A stretch of DNA of 29,476 nt from CAKTOF01 sp964544345 (GTDB lineage Bacteria; Bacillota; Clostridia; Oscillospirales; Oscillospiraceae), in NCBI GenBank assembly GCA_964544345.1, contig CAZJBT010000007.1, forward strand, positions 1 to 29,476. Direction: 5' to 3'. The first letter of the stretch is position 1. Every line of letters starts with the position of its first letter. Below the pieces are notes generated by a model. That model worked only from the letters and a program-made list of their open reading frames with translations, was not told the DNA's origin and made no database searches. Positions 22,679-29,476 of the stretch are shown piece by piece. Made by a program: the position numbers and the translations under genes.

Positions 22679-22685
22679 GATTTTT
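22648..22685 (+). terminator. 31-bp hairpin repeat, copy 2, with T tract
   Basis: Second copy of the 31-bp element (22648-22678), followed by GATTTTTATT, so it can act as an intrinsic terminator for the rightward symporter transcript. Copy 1 has no T tract. Confidence 0.7.
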
Positions 22686-22686
22686 A

Positions 22687-24171
22687 TTATGCTGCAAGCT
22701 CCGCCATCATCTGCCGCAGGTCGTCCAGCGCCTCGTCCGACGGCAGAAACGCCGTCTGTGCCTGCGCGATGCCGTTGCCGCCGTCATAGAGCGCCGTGAC
22801 CGTCACGACGCCGTCCGACCAGGTCATTGCGACGATCCGGCAGCCGGAAAAGTCCTGCGGGAGCGGCGCGGCATACGGTGTCTGACTGCAGAGTTTGACC
22901 GCGATCGTGTTCGCCGCCAGCGCCGACACGCCGTAGACCGCGGCGAACCGGGTGGGGAGCGTCGCGGCCAGCATGCGCTCGACATATTCTCCAAGTCCAT
23001 CGCGATCGAAATAGTCTCCGAGTCCGTCGCGCTCGAGCCAGTCCGCCGTCTCGCCGTCGAGCGTATCGAGCAATCGCCCGCGCTCGAGCGCGAAGACCTC
23101 GCACGAGACGACCTCGTCCGCCGTGCCGCGCAGCATCTCGGCGACCAGCGCCGTCATCTCCGGATCGGACGTGTACAGCGCGACCCAGCTCTCATCCGCG
23201 TCCTTCGCGCCCGCGAGCGACGCGAGCGCCTGCGCGCGGCACCACGCCTCGTCGGCCGCGGCGCTCGCCGCCGCAGCCCGCAGCGAGACGTCCGCCGTAA
23301 GCGCACAGGCCACCGCCAGCTCCACTGCGCCGGCGTCCGCCTCGTCGAAATGGCCGTCGCGCGCCAACGCCTCCATAACGCTCGCGCCGAGCGGCACGCA
23401 CGATACGCTCGTGAGCGCGCCCTCCGCCGGGGTGAAGCAGACGGCAGCTCCAAGATCGCCGTCCTCTCCGCTGCCGCAGCGCAGCACGACAAGCGCCGCC
23501 TGCTCCAGGCTCTCCGGCAGCTTTACCGTCTCGCGCACCGTCATCGCGCCCGCCGCGGCGAGCAGATACGAACCGCCGTACTGGCCGTTGAGAAACGACC
23601 CGAGCGCGCCGGGCAGCGTCTGCTCCACGAACGCGCGCATCTCCTCGTCCGGCTCGCCGGTAAGCGTCTCCTCGCCGCTCATGCCAAGCTCGCGCGCGAG
23701 CGCGGCCGCGTCCAGATACACAAACGCATCCGTCGGCTCGCTGAGCGCCGCAAAGTCCCGCGCATAGGGAACCACCTCATCCGGAAGCTGCGCGGCTCCC
23801 ACCACAAACGCGTCGGATCCGGCCGCCGTACCGGCCAGCTTCGCCAGCTTCACGCTCTCGGCGAGCAGCACGTCCTGTAAGCTGACCTCGACGCCCTTGT
23901 CCTCGCTCTCGTCCTCGGATCGATCCGCCGCAGCCTCCCCGGCGCCCTCTTGCGCCTCGTTCGCCCGCTTCTCCGCCGCCTTCGGGTAGATCAGCAGGAA
24001 AAATGTGACGAGCGCTATGACGACCGCCGCGAGCGGCACGAGCAGCCCGAGCAGCAGCCCAGTGCGCTTTTTCTTCGGCTTTTCCGGCGTACCGCCCGCC
24101 ATGGGCGCGCCGCAGTATTTGCAAAATGCCGCATCCGCGTCATTTTCCCTTCCGCACCTTGCACAAAACAT
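22687..24171 (-). CDS. Membrane-anchored zinc-ribbon protein of unknown function
   Basis: This 494-residue protein has an N-terminal zinc ribbon (C3, C6, C17, C20; MFCARCGREND...FCKYCG), a Lys-rich stretch KPKKKR, one membrane helix (about 38-62) and a large acidic extracellular domain rich in EDxxDE, ending in an NTF2/cystatin-like region, with TVTALYDGGNGIAQAQTAFLPSDEAL. The ribbon is cytoplasmic and the bulk is outside. ATG 24171-24169 with AAAGGAG 8 bases upstream is chosen over the upstream in-frame start, which has no site. I do not recognise a named family. It has its own promoter and no operon partner. Confidence 0.7.
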   Translation of the reverse strand: MFCARCGRENDADAAFCKYCGAPMAGGTPEKPKKKRTGLLLGLLVPLAAVVIALVTFFLLIYPKAAEKRANEAQEGAGEAAADRSEDESEDKGVEVSLQDVLLAESVKLAKLAGTAAGSDAFVVGAAQLPDEVVPYARDFAALSEPTDAFVYLDAAALARELGMSGEETLTGEPDEEMRAFVEQTLPGALGSFLNGQYGGSYLLAAAGAMTVRETVKLPESLEQAALVVLRCGSGEDGDLGAAVCFTPAEGALTSVSCVPLGASVMEALARDGHFDEADAGAVELAVACALTADVSLRAAAASAAADEAWCRAQALASLAGAKDADESWVALYTSDPEMTALVAEMLRGTADEVVSCEVFALERGRLLDTLDGETADWLERDGLGDYFDRDGLGEYVERMLAATLPTRFAAVYGVSALAANTIAVKLCSQTPYAAPLPQDFSGCRIVAMTWSDGVVTVTALYDGGNGIAQAQTAFLPSDEALDDLRQMMAELAA

Positions 24172-24200
24172 CGTCCACACTCCTTTTATATACTTATTAT

Positions 24201-24229
24201 AATATATCACGCCCCGCCGCCGCTGTCAA
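24201..24229 (-). promoter_or_regulatory. Promoter of the zinc-ribbon gene
   Basis: TTGACA (24229-24224) and TATATT (24206-24201) on the minus strand have a 17-base spacer. A TATAAT also lies 5 bases downstream of that -10. Confidence 0.75.
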
Positions 24230-24283
24230 CGCAGCGGCGCCCCGGGCGCCGGGGCGTCCCAAGCCCCTTTGGACGTCCGTGCC

Positions 24284-24334
24284 GCTCGAACATTTCCCGG
24301 AAAAAGCCGTTTCGGCTCGAACAATTTACGGAAA
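24284..24334. repeat. Pair of 20-bp direct repeats upstream of the reductase promoter
   Basis: GCTCGAACATTTCCCGGAAA (24284-24303) and GCTCGAACAATTTACGGAAA (24315-24334) match at 17 of 20 bases and start 31 bp apart, about three helical turns. The second ends 13 bases before the -35, in the place of an activator site. Confidence 0.7.
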
Positions 24335-24347
24335 TTGGAACAGGCCT

Positions 24348-24375
24348 TTGACATTCCCCCCGGACTCTATATAAT
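24348..24375 (+). promoter_or_regulatory. Promoter of the OYE-family reductase gene
   Basis: TTGACA (24348-24353) and TATAAT (24370-24375) with a 16-base spacer, both full consensus. Start of translation is 40 bases downstream of the -10. Confidence 0.88.
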
Positions 24376-24415
24376 TGGGGTCGGAGGGTATCCCATCCAC
24401 GAAAGGAGCGCCAAT

Positions 24416-26419
24416 ATGAATCACTATCCGCATCTGTTTGAGCCGATCGTTCTGCCGAACGGCGTCGTCGTGAAGAACCGCATGGAGTCCACGCCGAGCG
24501 GCCTGCACTTCCTGCAGGGCGCCGAGCCGTACCCGACCGAAGCCGTCATCGCGAACTATGCGAACCGCGCGAAAAGCGGCGCCGGCATCGTCGTCGTCAC
24601 GGGCGCAAGCACCGGCAGCCACCCGAATCCCGGCCACGACCAGAACTGGGATCTGTCCGACGGCCACAACCAGCATTACGTCGCCCAGCTCGTCGAGGGC
24701 ATCCACGCCTACGGCGCGAAAGCGCTCCACCGCGGCCTGGATATCAACGAATTTCTGATGAACCCCGCGGGCTTTGACGGCGAGAACGCCGGCTCGTTCC
24801 TCGGCAACAACTACGACGTCTCGACCGGCGTCGCATCGGCCTACGTCGTGGGCGACGGCTCGTTCCCGCGCTACGACGGCGTCGAGTGCCCGAAGGAGCT
24901 GATGCTCCAGTGCGCCGACCGGCTCGCCGAGTTCTGCTATCAGCTCAAGATGAACTGCGGCTACGACGGCGTCTGGATCCACGGCGCATACCGCCACCAG
25001 TTCCTCGGACGCTGCCTGTCGCCGCTGACCAACCTGCGCACGGACGAGTTCGGCGGCACGCCGGAAAAGCGCGCGGCCTATCCGCGGCTCGTCTTTGAGA
25101 AGATCAAGGAGAAATGCGGCCGCGACTTCATCATCGAGATGAGCGTCTCCGGCCACGACCCCGAGGGGCAGGGCGGCGCGACCATGGAGGACATGTGCCG
25201 CACCGTTCAGTGCCTGTCCGGCGTGGTCGACATCGTGCAGGTCAAAGGCCCGCTGATCGACGAGGCGCACCCCATCCAGTTCCATACCGAGACCCCGTGG
25301 CTGTACATGTCCGAATACTTCAAGCAGCATCTGACCGGCATCACGGTCATGACGGTCGGCGGCTATTTCTACCCCGACACGAACGAGCGCGTGCTGGCGG
25401 ACGGCCAGGCCGACATGATCGGCATGGCGCGCGCATGGATCTCCAACCTGGATTACGGCGAGAAGCTGCGCACCGGCCATCCGGAGGATCTCACGCCCTG
25501 CATCCGCTGCAACAAGTGCCACCGCTCGTCGAATAAGGACGCGTGGACGTCGGTGTGCTCGGTCAACCCGGTCATCGGCCTGGAAAACCGCATCGACCGC
25601 ATGGTGCGCGTCCCCGGCGCGCCGAAGCGCGTCGCGATCCTGGGCGGCGGCCCGGCGGGCATGAAGGCGGCCATCACCGCCTGCGACCGCGGCCACAACG
25701 TCACGATCTTTGAAAAGACCGGCGCGCTCGGCGGCCAGCTTCTCGTCACCGAACACGTCGACTTCAAGTGGCCGCTCCAAAACCTGCGCAAATGGCTGAT
25801 CGCGCAGGTCGACAAGCGCCCGATCTACGTCAAGCTGAACTGCGCGCCCACGCCCGGGGAGCTTTCCGCCGAGGGCTTTGACGTCGTGCTCGCGGCGACC
25901 GGCGCAGCGCCGGCGCGGCCGCCCATCCCGGGCGCGGACGGGAAAAACGTCATGACCGCGGTCGACGCCTACGGCCATATCGCGGACGTGAAGGATTCCG
26001 TCGTGATCATCGGCGGCGGCGAGATCGGCGTCGAGACGGGCATCTACCTCGCCCGTATGGGTCGCAGGGTCACCGTGCTCGAGATGCGCGGCATGCTCGC
26101 GGCCGACTCGGTTCCAGTCCACTATTGGAAGATGTTCCGCGACGAGTGGGAAGCGTGCGAGACCTTCACGGGCATCGTGAACGCCACCGTCACCGGCGTC
26201 ACGCCGGAGGGCGTGACCTACCGCGACGAGACGGGAGCCGAGCAGTTCGCCCCCGGCGAGACCGTGCTGCTCGCCGCCGGCATGAAGCCGTGCCAGAGCG
26301 AAGCCCTCGCCTATTGCGCGGCCGCCGGCGAGCGCTTCGAGCTGATCGGCGACTGCCAGGCCGTCGGCAACATCCAGAAGGTCATGCGCTCGGCATACAT
26401 CGCCGCCAGCCAGTTCTGA
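24416..26419 (+). CDS. FMN/FAD/4Fe-4S Old Yellow Enzyme-family NAD(P)H reductase
   Basis: This 667-residue enzyme has an N-terminal FMN TIM barrel (YGAKALHRGLDIN, HGAYRHQFLGRCLSPLTNLRTDEFGG) and a 4Fe-4S site, followed by FAD (RVAILGGGPAGMKAA) and NAD(P) (VVIIGGGEIGVETGIYLARMGRRVTVLE) domains. The cluster cysteines read CIRCNKC-x12-C, i.e. C-x2-C-x2-C-x12-C, as in trimethylamine dehydrogenase rather than the x2/x3/x11 of FadH-type dienoyl-CoA reductases. It probably reduces an activated C=C bond, but substrate is unknown. ATG 24416 has GAAAGGAG 7 bases upstream. It is monocistronic, behind its own promoter and paired upstream repeats. Confidence 0.88.
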   Translation: MNHYPHLFEPIVLPNGVVVKNRMESTPSGLHFLQGAEPYPTEAVIANYANRAKSGAGIVVVTGASTGSHPNPGHDQNWDLSDGHNQHYVAQLVEGIHAYGAKALHRGLDINEFLMNPAGFDGENAGSFLGNNYDVSTGVASAYVVGDGSFPRYDGVECPKELMLQCADRLAEFCYQLKMNCGYDGVWIHGAYRHQFLGRCLSPLTNLRTDEFGGTPEKRAAYPRLVFEKIKEKCGRDFIIEMSVSGHDPEGQGGATMEDMCRTVQCLSGVVDIVQVKGPLIDEAHPIQFHTETPWLYMSEYFKQHLTGITVMTVGGYFYPDTNERVLADGQADMIGMARAWISNLDYGEKLRTGHPEDLTPCIRCNKCHRSSNKDAWTSVCSVNPVIGLENRIDRMVRVPGAPKRVAILGGGPAGMKAAITACDRGHNVTIFEKTGALGGQLLVTEHVDFKWPLQNLRKWLIAQVDKRPIYVKLNCAPTPGELSAEGFDVVLAATGAAPARPPIPGADGKNVMTAVDAYGHIADVKDSVVIIGGGEIGVETGIYLARMGRRVTVLEMRGMLAADSVPVHYWKMFRDEWEACETFTGIVNATVTGVTPEGVTYRDETGAEQFAPGETVLLAAGMKPCQSEALAYCAAAGERFELIGDCQAVGNIQKVMRSAYIAASQF

Positions 26420-26423
26420 TACT

Positions 26424-26551
26424 GATTCTTGATCAAAAGATTGAATCAAGAATCCCGCGTGCTGCGCACGCTCAAATTGTGCCGCAGGCACAATTTGGCG
26501 TCTCATAAAAACTGAACGCGCTTCGCGCTATCAAACGGTTTTAAACCGTTT
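26424..26551. repeat. Block of five consecutive hairpins (cluster B)
   Basis: Stems follow one another after the reductase gene at 26424-26454 (10 bp), 26457-26471 (6 bp, TGC loop), 26473-26497 (11 bp, GCA loop), 26517-26527 and 26533-26551. I see no gene here; this covers the start of a 383-base stretch without coding sequence that also contains a terminator and the methyltransferase promoter. Confidence 0.75.
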
Positions 26552-26574
26552 TAATAAGTTTTAGTATGAAAACC

Positions 26575-26610
26575 AAAGCGCCTGAGGAAGCAAACTCCTC
26601 AGGCGCTTTT
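26575..26610 (+). terminator. Strong terminator after the reductase gene
   Basis: A 14-base stem (AAAGCGCCTGAGGA with TCCTCAGGCGCTTT) around a 7-base loop is followed by TTTT; the run of A on the other side makes it possibly bidirectional. Confidence 0.88.
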
Positions 26611-26735
26611 CTCTGCGCGTCCGTTCGCGCACAGCGTGTAATCACACGATGTGAGCACGCGGCACACAGCCTTTCCGATCGCAGGCGGAAAACGGGCTGT
26701 ATTTTTGCAAGCAGAACAAAAATGTAAAGCACCTC

Positions 26736-26764
26736 TTGATTTTATGGTCTTTCAATATTAATAT
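26736..26764 (+). promoter_or_regulatory. Promoter of the methyltransferase gene
   Basis: TTGATT (26736-26741) and TAATAT (26759-26764) are 17 bases apart. The palindrome TATTAATA overlaps the -10 and is a candidate site for the HTH domain of the methyltransferase. Confidence 0.8.
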
Positions 26765-26802
26765 AAAATCACAACTTTTGAAAAATCAGAGGGGGAGCCT
26801 CC

Positions 26803-28047
26803 ATGTACCTGTCGAAGGTCAAAATACGAGAAGCGATGGAACAGAAGGAGATCAAAACCTTTGCAGAGCTTGCCGCGAAAATTGGGATCACGAAAAATCA
26901 ACTGTCTGTCATGCTGTCCGACAGCTATAGCCCGATCAAAACAAGGGTCAATGAATTATGCGCGGTTCTGGAGGTACGTCCGGACGAGATCATGGGCTTT
27001 ACAGAAGCAAAGCCCGCGGCTTCCGCCGCTGCCGCTGGCGGAGACCGCGTTACGGCGATCGAACTGTTTGCAGGCGCCGGCGGATTGGCGTTAGGGCTTG
27101 AACAGGCTGGGATCTATACGTTGGAGTATGTGGAATTCGACAAGGCCTGCTGTGAAACGCTGAGAGCTAACAGGCCGGAGTGGAATGTGGTTTGCGACGA
27201 CATTCATCATGTCGATTTTACAGAGTATGCCGATAAGGTTGACATCGTAACGGGCGGATTTCCATGTCAGGCATTTTCCTTTGCCGGGAAAAAAATGGGG
27301 TTTGAGGATACGCGGGGAACTCTGTTTCATGAATTTGCGCGCTGCGTACGGGAAACCCGCCCCAAAATGTTTCTCGCCGAAAATGTGCGGGGGCTGGTTT
27401 CCCATGACAAAGGGCGGACGCTGCAGGTGATCCTTTCGGTGCTGGAGGCGCTTGGCTATCAGCTTCAATACAAGGTGCTGAACGCCGCCTATTATGGCGT
27501 GGGGCAAAAACGGGAACGTATTGTCATCGTTGGAATCAGAAACGATTTACCGATCCAGTTTGCGTTCCCGGAGCCAGATGAAAAAATGACGACCCTGCGT
27601 CAGGCGCTGAAGGATTGCCCGGTCAGTCAGGGGGAAGCGTACAGCGAAAAGAAAAGGCGGGTGCTTGAGCTTGTTCCGCCCGGAGGATGCTGGGTAGACC
27701 TCCCGGAGGATATTGCGAAAAGCTATATGGGGAAATCCTATTACTCCGGCGGAGGGCGGAGAGGTATGGCGCGCCGGATCAGTTGGGACGAGCCGTGCTT
27801 AACGCTTACCTGCAGCCCCTCTCAAAAACAGACGGAGCGCTGCCATCCGGAGGAGACCCGGCCTTTCACAATTCGCGAATATGCCAGGATCCAATCCTTT
27901 CCCGACGATTGGAAATTCTGCGGCGGTATGGGGGATCAGTACAAGCAGATCGGCAATGCCGTTCCCGTTGAACTGGCTCGCCGGATCGGCGTCCAATTGA
28001 AGGACGCGATCTTAGAATACGGGCGCGAGCCTGCTGCACTCAACTGA
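26803..28047 (+). CDS. HTH-fused DNA cytosine-5 methyltransferase
   Basis: This 414-residue protein joins an XRE-type HTH (about 1-65) to a full C5-methyltransferase. Motif I is AIELFAGAGGLALGLEQAG, motif IV GGFPCQAFSF (catalytic C155), motif VI ENVRGL, motif VIII QKRERIVIVG, IX REYARIQSFP and X QIGNAVPVE. The target-recognition region, with KSYYSGGGRRGMARRISW and SPSQKQTERCHPEE, looks like those of GGNCC/GGWCC enzymes, so that specificity is a prediction. The HTH likely represses its own promoter. ATG 26803 with GGGGGAG 5 bases upstream. Base composition is clearly lower in GC than its neighbours, suggesting transfer. Confidence 0.93.
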   Translation: MYLSKVKIREAMEQKEIKTFAELAAKIGITKNQLSVMLSDSYSPIKTRVNELCAVLEVRPDEIMGFTEAKPAASAAAAGGDRVTAIELFAGAGGLALGLEQAGIYTLEYVEFDKACCETLRANRPEWNVVCDDIHHVDFTEYADKVDIVTGGFPCQAFSFAGKKMGFEDTRGTLFHEFARCVRETRPKMFLAENVRGLVSHDKGRTLQVILSVLEALGYQLQYKVLNAAYYGVGQKRERIVIVGIRNDLPIQFAFPEPDEKMTTLRQALKDCPVSQGEAYSEKKRRVLELVPPGGCWVDLPEDIAKSYMGKSYYSGGGRRGMARRISWDEPCLTLTCSPSQKQTERCHPEETRPFTIREYARIQSFPDDWKFCGGMGDQYKQIGNAVPVELARRIGVQLKDAILEYGREPAALN

Positions 28048-28049
28048 TC

Positions 28050-28745
28050 TCATTCATTCAGCTCGCCCGCGAGCGCATGAAGGATTTGCTGAATGAGTTC
28101 TGAGCTATCCATTTCATCCGCGACCTCGGCGAACGCATTGATCAGGTCGAAATAAAAAGCGGGGTCTCCTGTTAGTCTGTGCCAGAATTCCTGACCGACA
28201 TAGACAGGGTATTCCGCATCCAGCCGCTTGTAGGATTGACTGAGCGCGGCTCTCGTTCCATAAAAAACCCCTACAACGCAATCGGTGATCGCTAAGTCCA
28301 TATGATTCGTTCTTGCCAGGTTTCGGATCGCACGGAAGTGATTTTTGATCGTGTCAACATCATCGTGATTGATCGTTGTCGGCCCGGCCTTCACTTGGCA
28401 GTATTTTCTGCGGCCGTCCAGGGCGTCATGAAACTCGATATCGATCCCCGAGGTAGTCGACGCATAGGACGACAGGACTTCATTGCAGAAAAATTGAAGC
28501 TGTGTGCCGAATGTCGTAGCGATCGATGTGCCAAGGATCCTCGGATATAAAATGGCTTTTGCCATGCTCTCGGGGGAGGAGTCTCCGAAGGCAAACCGCG
28601 CCAAATATTTGTGGGTAAACGGGTTGATATTGAATTGATCAAGTGACGAGAGCTTTTTCGTATTTGCGATGTGATTTTCAGCGATCCTTGTTCTGAAAAA
28701 GCTTTTGGCCTGTAACAGGATCTGCTGGCGTTCTGCTTCCGTCAT
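28050..28745 (-). CDS. Type II restriction endonuclease, Eco47II-like
   Basis: This 231-residue nuclease is convergent with the methyltransferase gene, with a 2-base gap between stop codons. It resembles the Eco47II family, with STTSGIDIEFHDALDGRRKYCQVKAGPTTINHDDVDTI. The D in GIDIEF and the QVK of CQVKAG can form the PD-(D/E)xK-type metal site, with Q in place of the usual acid. A second conserved stretch is PVYVGQEFWHRLTGDPAFY. ATG 28745-28743 has AAAGGCGG 7 bases upstream; the upstream TTG frame lacks a site. Eco47II cuts GGNCC, which would agree with the predicted methyltransferase specificity. Confidence 0.85.
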   Translation of the reverse strand: MTEAERQQILLQAKSFFRTRIAENHIANTKKLSSLDQFNINPFTHKYLARFAFGDSSPESMAKAILYPRILGTSIATTFGTQLQFFCNEVLSSYASTTSGIDIEFHDALDGRRKYCQVKAGPTTINHDDVDTIKNHFRAIRNLARTNHMDLAITDCVVGVFYGTRAALSQSYKRLDAEYPVYVGQEFWHRLTGDPAFYFDLINAFAEVADEMDSSELIQQILHALAGELNE

Positions 28746-28781
28746 GCTGATACCGCCTTTCCGCTTTTTGTTTTCGGAGAA

Positions 28782-28810
28782 CGTATACAACAGGCGTTTT
28801 TTAATTGCAA
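28782..28810 (-). promoter_or_regulatory. Promoter of the endonuclease gene
   Basis: TTGCAA (28810-28805) and TATACG (28787-28782) on the minus strand have a 17-base spacer. It is weaker than the methyltransferase promoter, as would protect the host. Confidence 0.6.
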
Positions 28811-28832
28811 TTGATTTATGCGGGCTTCGGCT

Positions 28833-28984
28833 GGAGAGCAGGAGCCTGCTCTCCGTATGTCCGGGCGCGCAAGCACACCTTGCGCGCCCGGAAGCGTTTG
28901 CTCCGACGCGCGTGTCTCGGAGCAGCCGGCTCTTGTTTTGTCCCAGGCGGCAGTTCGGGCGCGGCGCCCTCCGGCGCCGCGCCC
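28833..28984. repeat. Block of four hairpins (cluster C)
   Basis: Stems at 28833-28854 (10 bp), 28861-28891 (13 bp), 28900-28923 (7 bp) and 28957-28984 (12 bp) lie between the endonuclease and the next gene. The whole 253-base gap 28746-28998 has no gene. Confidence 0.75.
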
Positions 28985-28998
28985 GCGGACTTGCTCTT

Positions 28999-29476
28999 TC
29001 AGTTTTTCAAGCTCTGCAGCGGCGCCGGAATGCGGCCGCCTCTTGCGATGAACGCCCCGGCGGACTCGCTGTGTACCGGCATGACCGGCGCCGAGCCTAA
29101 CAGCCCGCCGAACTCGACCTTGTCGCCGACCTTCGCGCCCGGCGCGGGGATGATGCGGACGGCGGTGGTCTTGGTGTTGACCATGCCGATGGCGGCCTCG
29201 TCGGCGATGATGGCGGAGATCGTCTCGGCGGGCGTGTCGCCCGGGACGGCGATCATGTCCAGACCGACCGAGCAGACGCAGGTCATCGCCTCGAGCTTGT
29301 CGAGCGTGAGCGCGCCGGCCTTGGCCGCGGCGATCATGCCCTCGTCCTCGCTGACGGGGATGAACGCGCCGGACAGTCCGCCGACGGAGCTGGACGCCAT
29401 CACGCCGCCCTTTTTGACCGCGTCGTTGAGCAGCGCGAGCGCGGCGGTGGTACCGTGCGTGCCGCACACCTCAAGC
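28999..29476 (-). CDS. UPF0210 (PFL family) protein, 3' part
   Basis: The C-terminal 159 codons of a UPF0210/DUF711 protein, a conserved family of unknown biochemical function. The visible part contains the family patterns GTHGTTAALALLNDAVKKGG, SSSVGGLSGAFIPVSEDEGM, CVCSVGLDMIAVPGDTP, TISAIIADEAAIGMVNTKTTAVR and, near the end, FGGLLGSAPVMPV and RGGRIPAPLQSLKN. The stop (29001-28999) directly follows, and the gene runs off the window at its 5' side. In other bacteria an ACT-domain gene is often next to it, which cannot be checked here. Confidence 0.92.
   Translation of the reverse strand, partial: LEVCGTHGTTAALALLNDAVKKGGVMASSSVGGLSGAFIPVSEDEGMIAAAKAGALTLDKLEAMTCVCSVGLDMIAVPGDTPAETISAIIADEAAIGMVNTKTTAVRIIPAPGAKVGDKVEFGGLLGSAPVMPVHSESAGAFIARGGRIPAPLQSLKN

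Noticed and set aside
26541..26732. Small minus-strand ORF upstream of the methyltransferase
   Set aside because: It spans the terminator hairpin and the non-coding leader and shows no ribosome-binding site or known motif.
26424..28984. Integron cassette with attC sites around the restriction-modification pair
   Set aside because: The hairpins lack attC core sites (RYYYAAC/GTTRRRY) and there is no integrase.

Overview
The window looks like a chromosomal piece of a high-GC Firmicute, most likely a gut-type Clostridia/Oscillospirales relative. This is inferred from strong AGGAG ribosome-binding sites, a T-box leader, an IscR-type isc cluster, sigma-A promoters with 16-17 bp spacers, and a PBSX/Xkd-like phage module. 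No taxonomic search was possible. A run of 10 N (9504-9513) marks an assembly gap inside the major capsid gene.

Region 1 (1-735, minus strand): the 5' part of a TrpB2-type tryptophan synthase beta chain gene. A complete tryptophan-specific T-box leader (UGG specifier, GGGTGGCACCGC box, competing terminator) and a consensus promoter precede it.

Region 2 (844-13973, minus strand): a tightly packed contractile-tail phage structural operon. In transcription order it holds small and large terminase, portal, XkdF-like protease, decoration protein, capsid, three connector/neck proteins, sheath, tube, a chaperone-position protein, an Ala/Pro-rich low-complexity protein, LysM tail protein, XkdQ-like protein, a small spike/baseplate protein, XkdS-like protein, baseplate J and an XkdU-like protein. 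No tape measure of normal size, tail fibre, lysis, integrase, repressor or replication gene is visible. This looks like a domesticated or defective head-tail module.

Region 3 (14117-14261): tRNA-Gly(CCC) with its own promoter and terminator. Region 4 (14425-17053): an MBOAT O-acyltransferase and an SGNH-like partner, probably for O-acetylation of an exported polymer.

Region 5 (17132-19387): an isc cluster of IscR-like regulator with a C-x5-C-x5-C cluster site, cysteine desulfurase and IscU scaffold. The regulator and desulfurase promoters share a half-site, AATTCCTAT, at the same spacing, which suggests autoregulation. Region 6 (19484-22356): a MATE exporter, with a palindrome over its -35 and an intrinsic terminator in its leader, divergent from a dicarboxylate/amino-acid:cation symporter.

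Region 7 (22357-24229): a block of consecutive hairpins, then a membrane-anchored zinc-ribbon protein. Region 8 (24284-26419): an FMN/FAD/4Fe-4S Old Yellow Enzyme-family reductase with 4Fe-4S Cys spacing as in trimethylamine dehydrogenase, preceded by a pair of direct repeats. Region 9 (26424-28984): a lower-GC type II restriction-modification pair (HTH-fused C5 methyltransferase and convergent Eco47II-like endonuclease) flanked on both sides by further hairpin blocks. Region 10 (28999-end): the 3' part of a UPF0210 (PFL family) gene.
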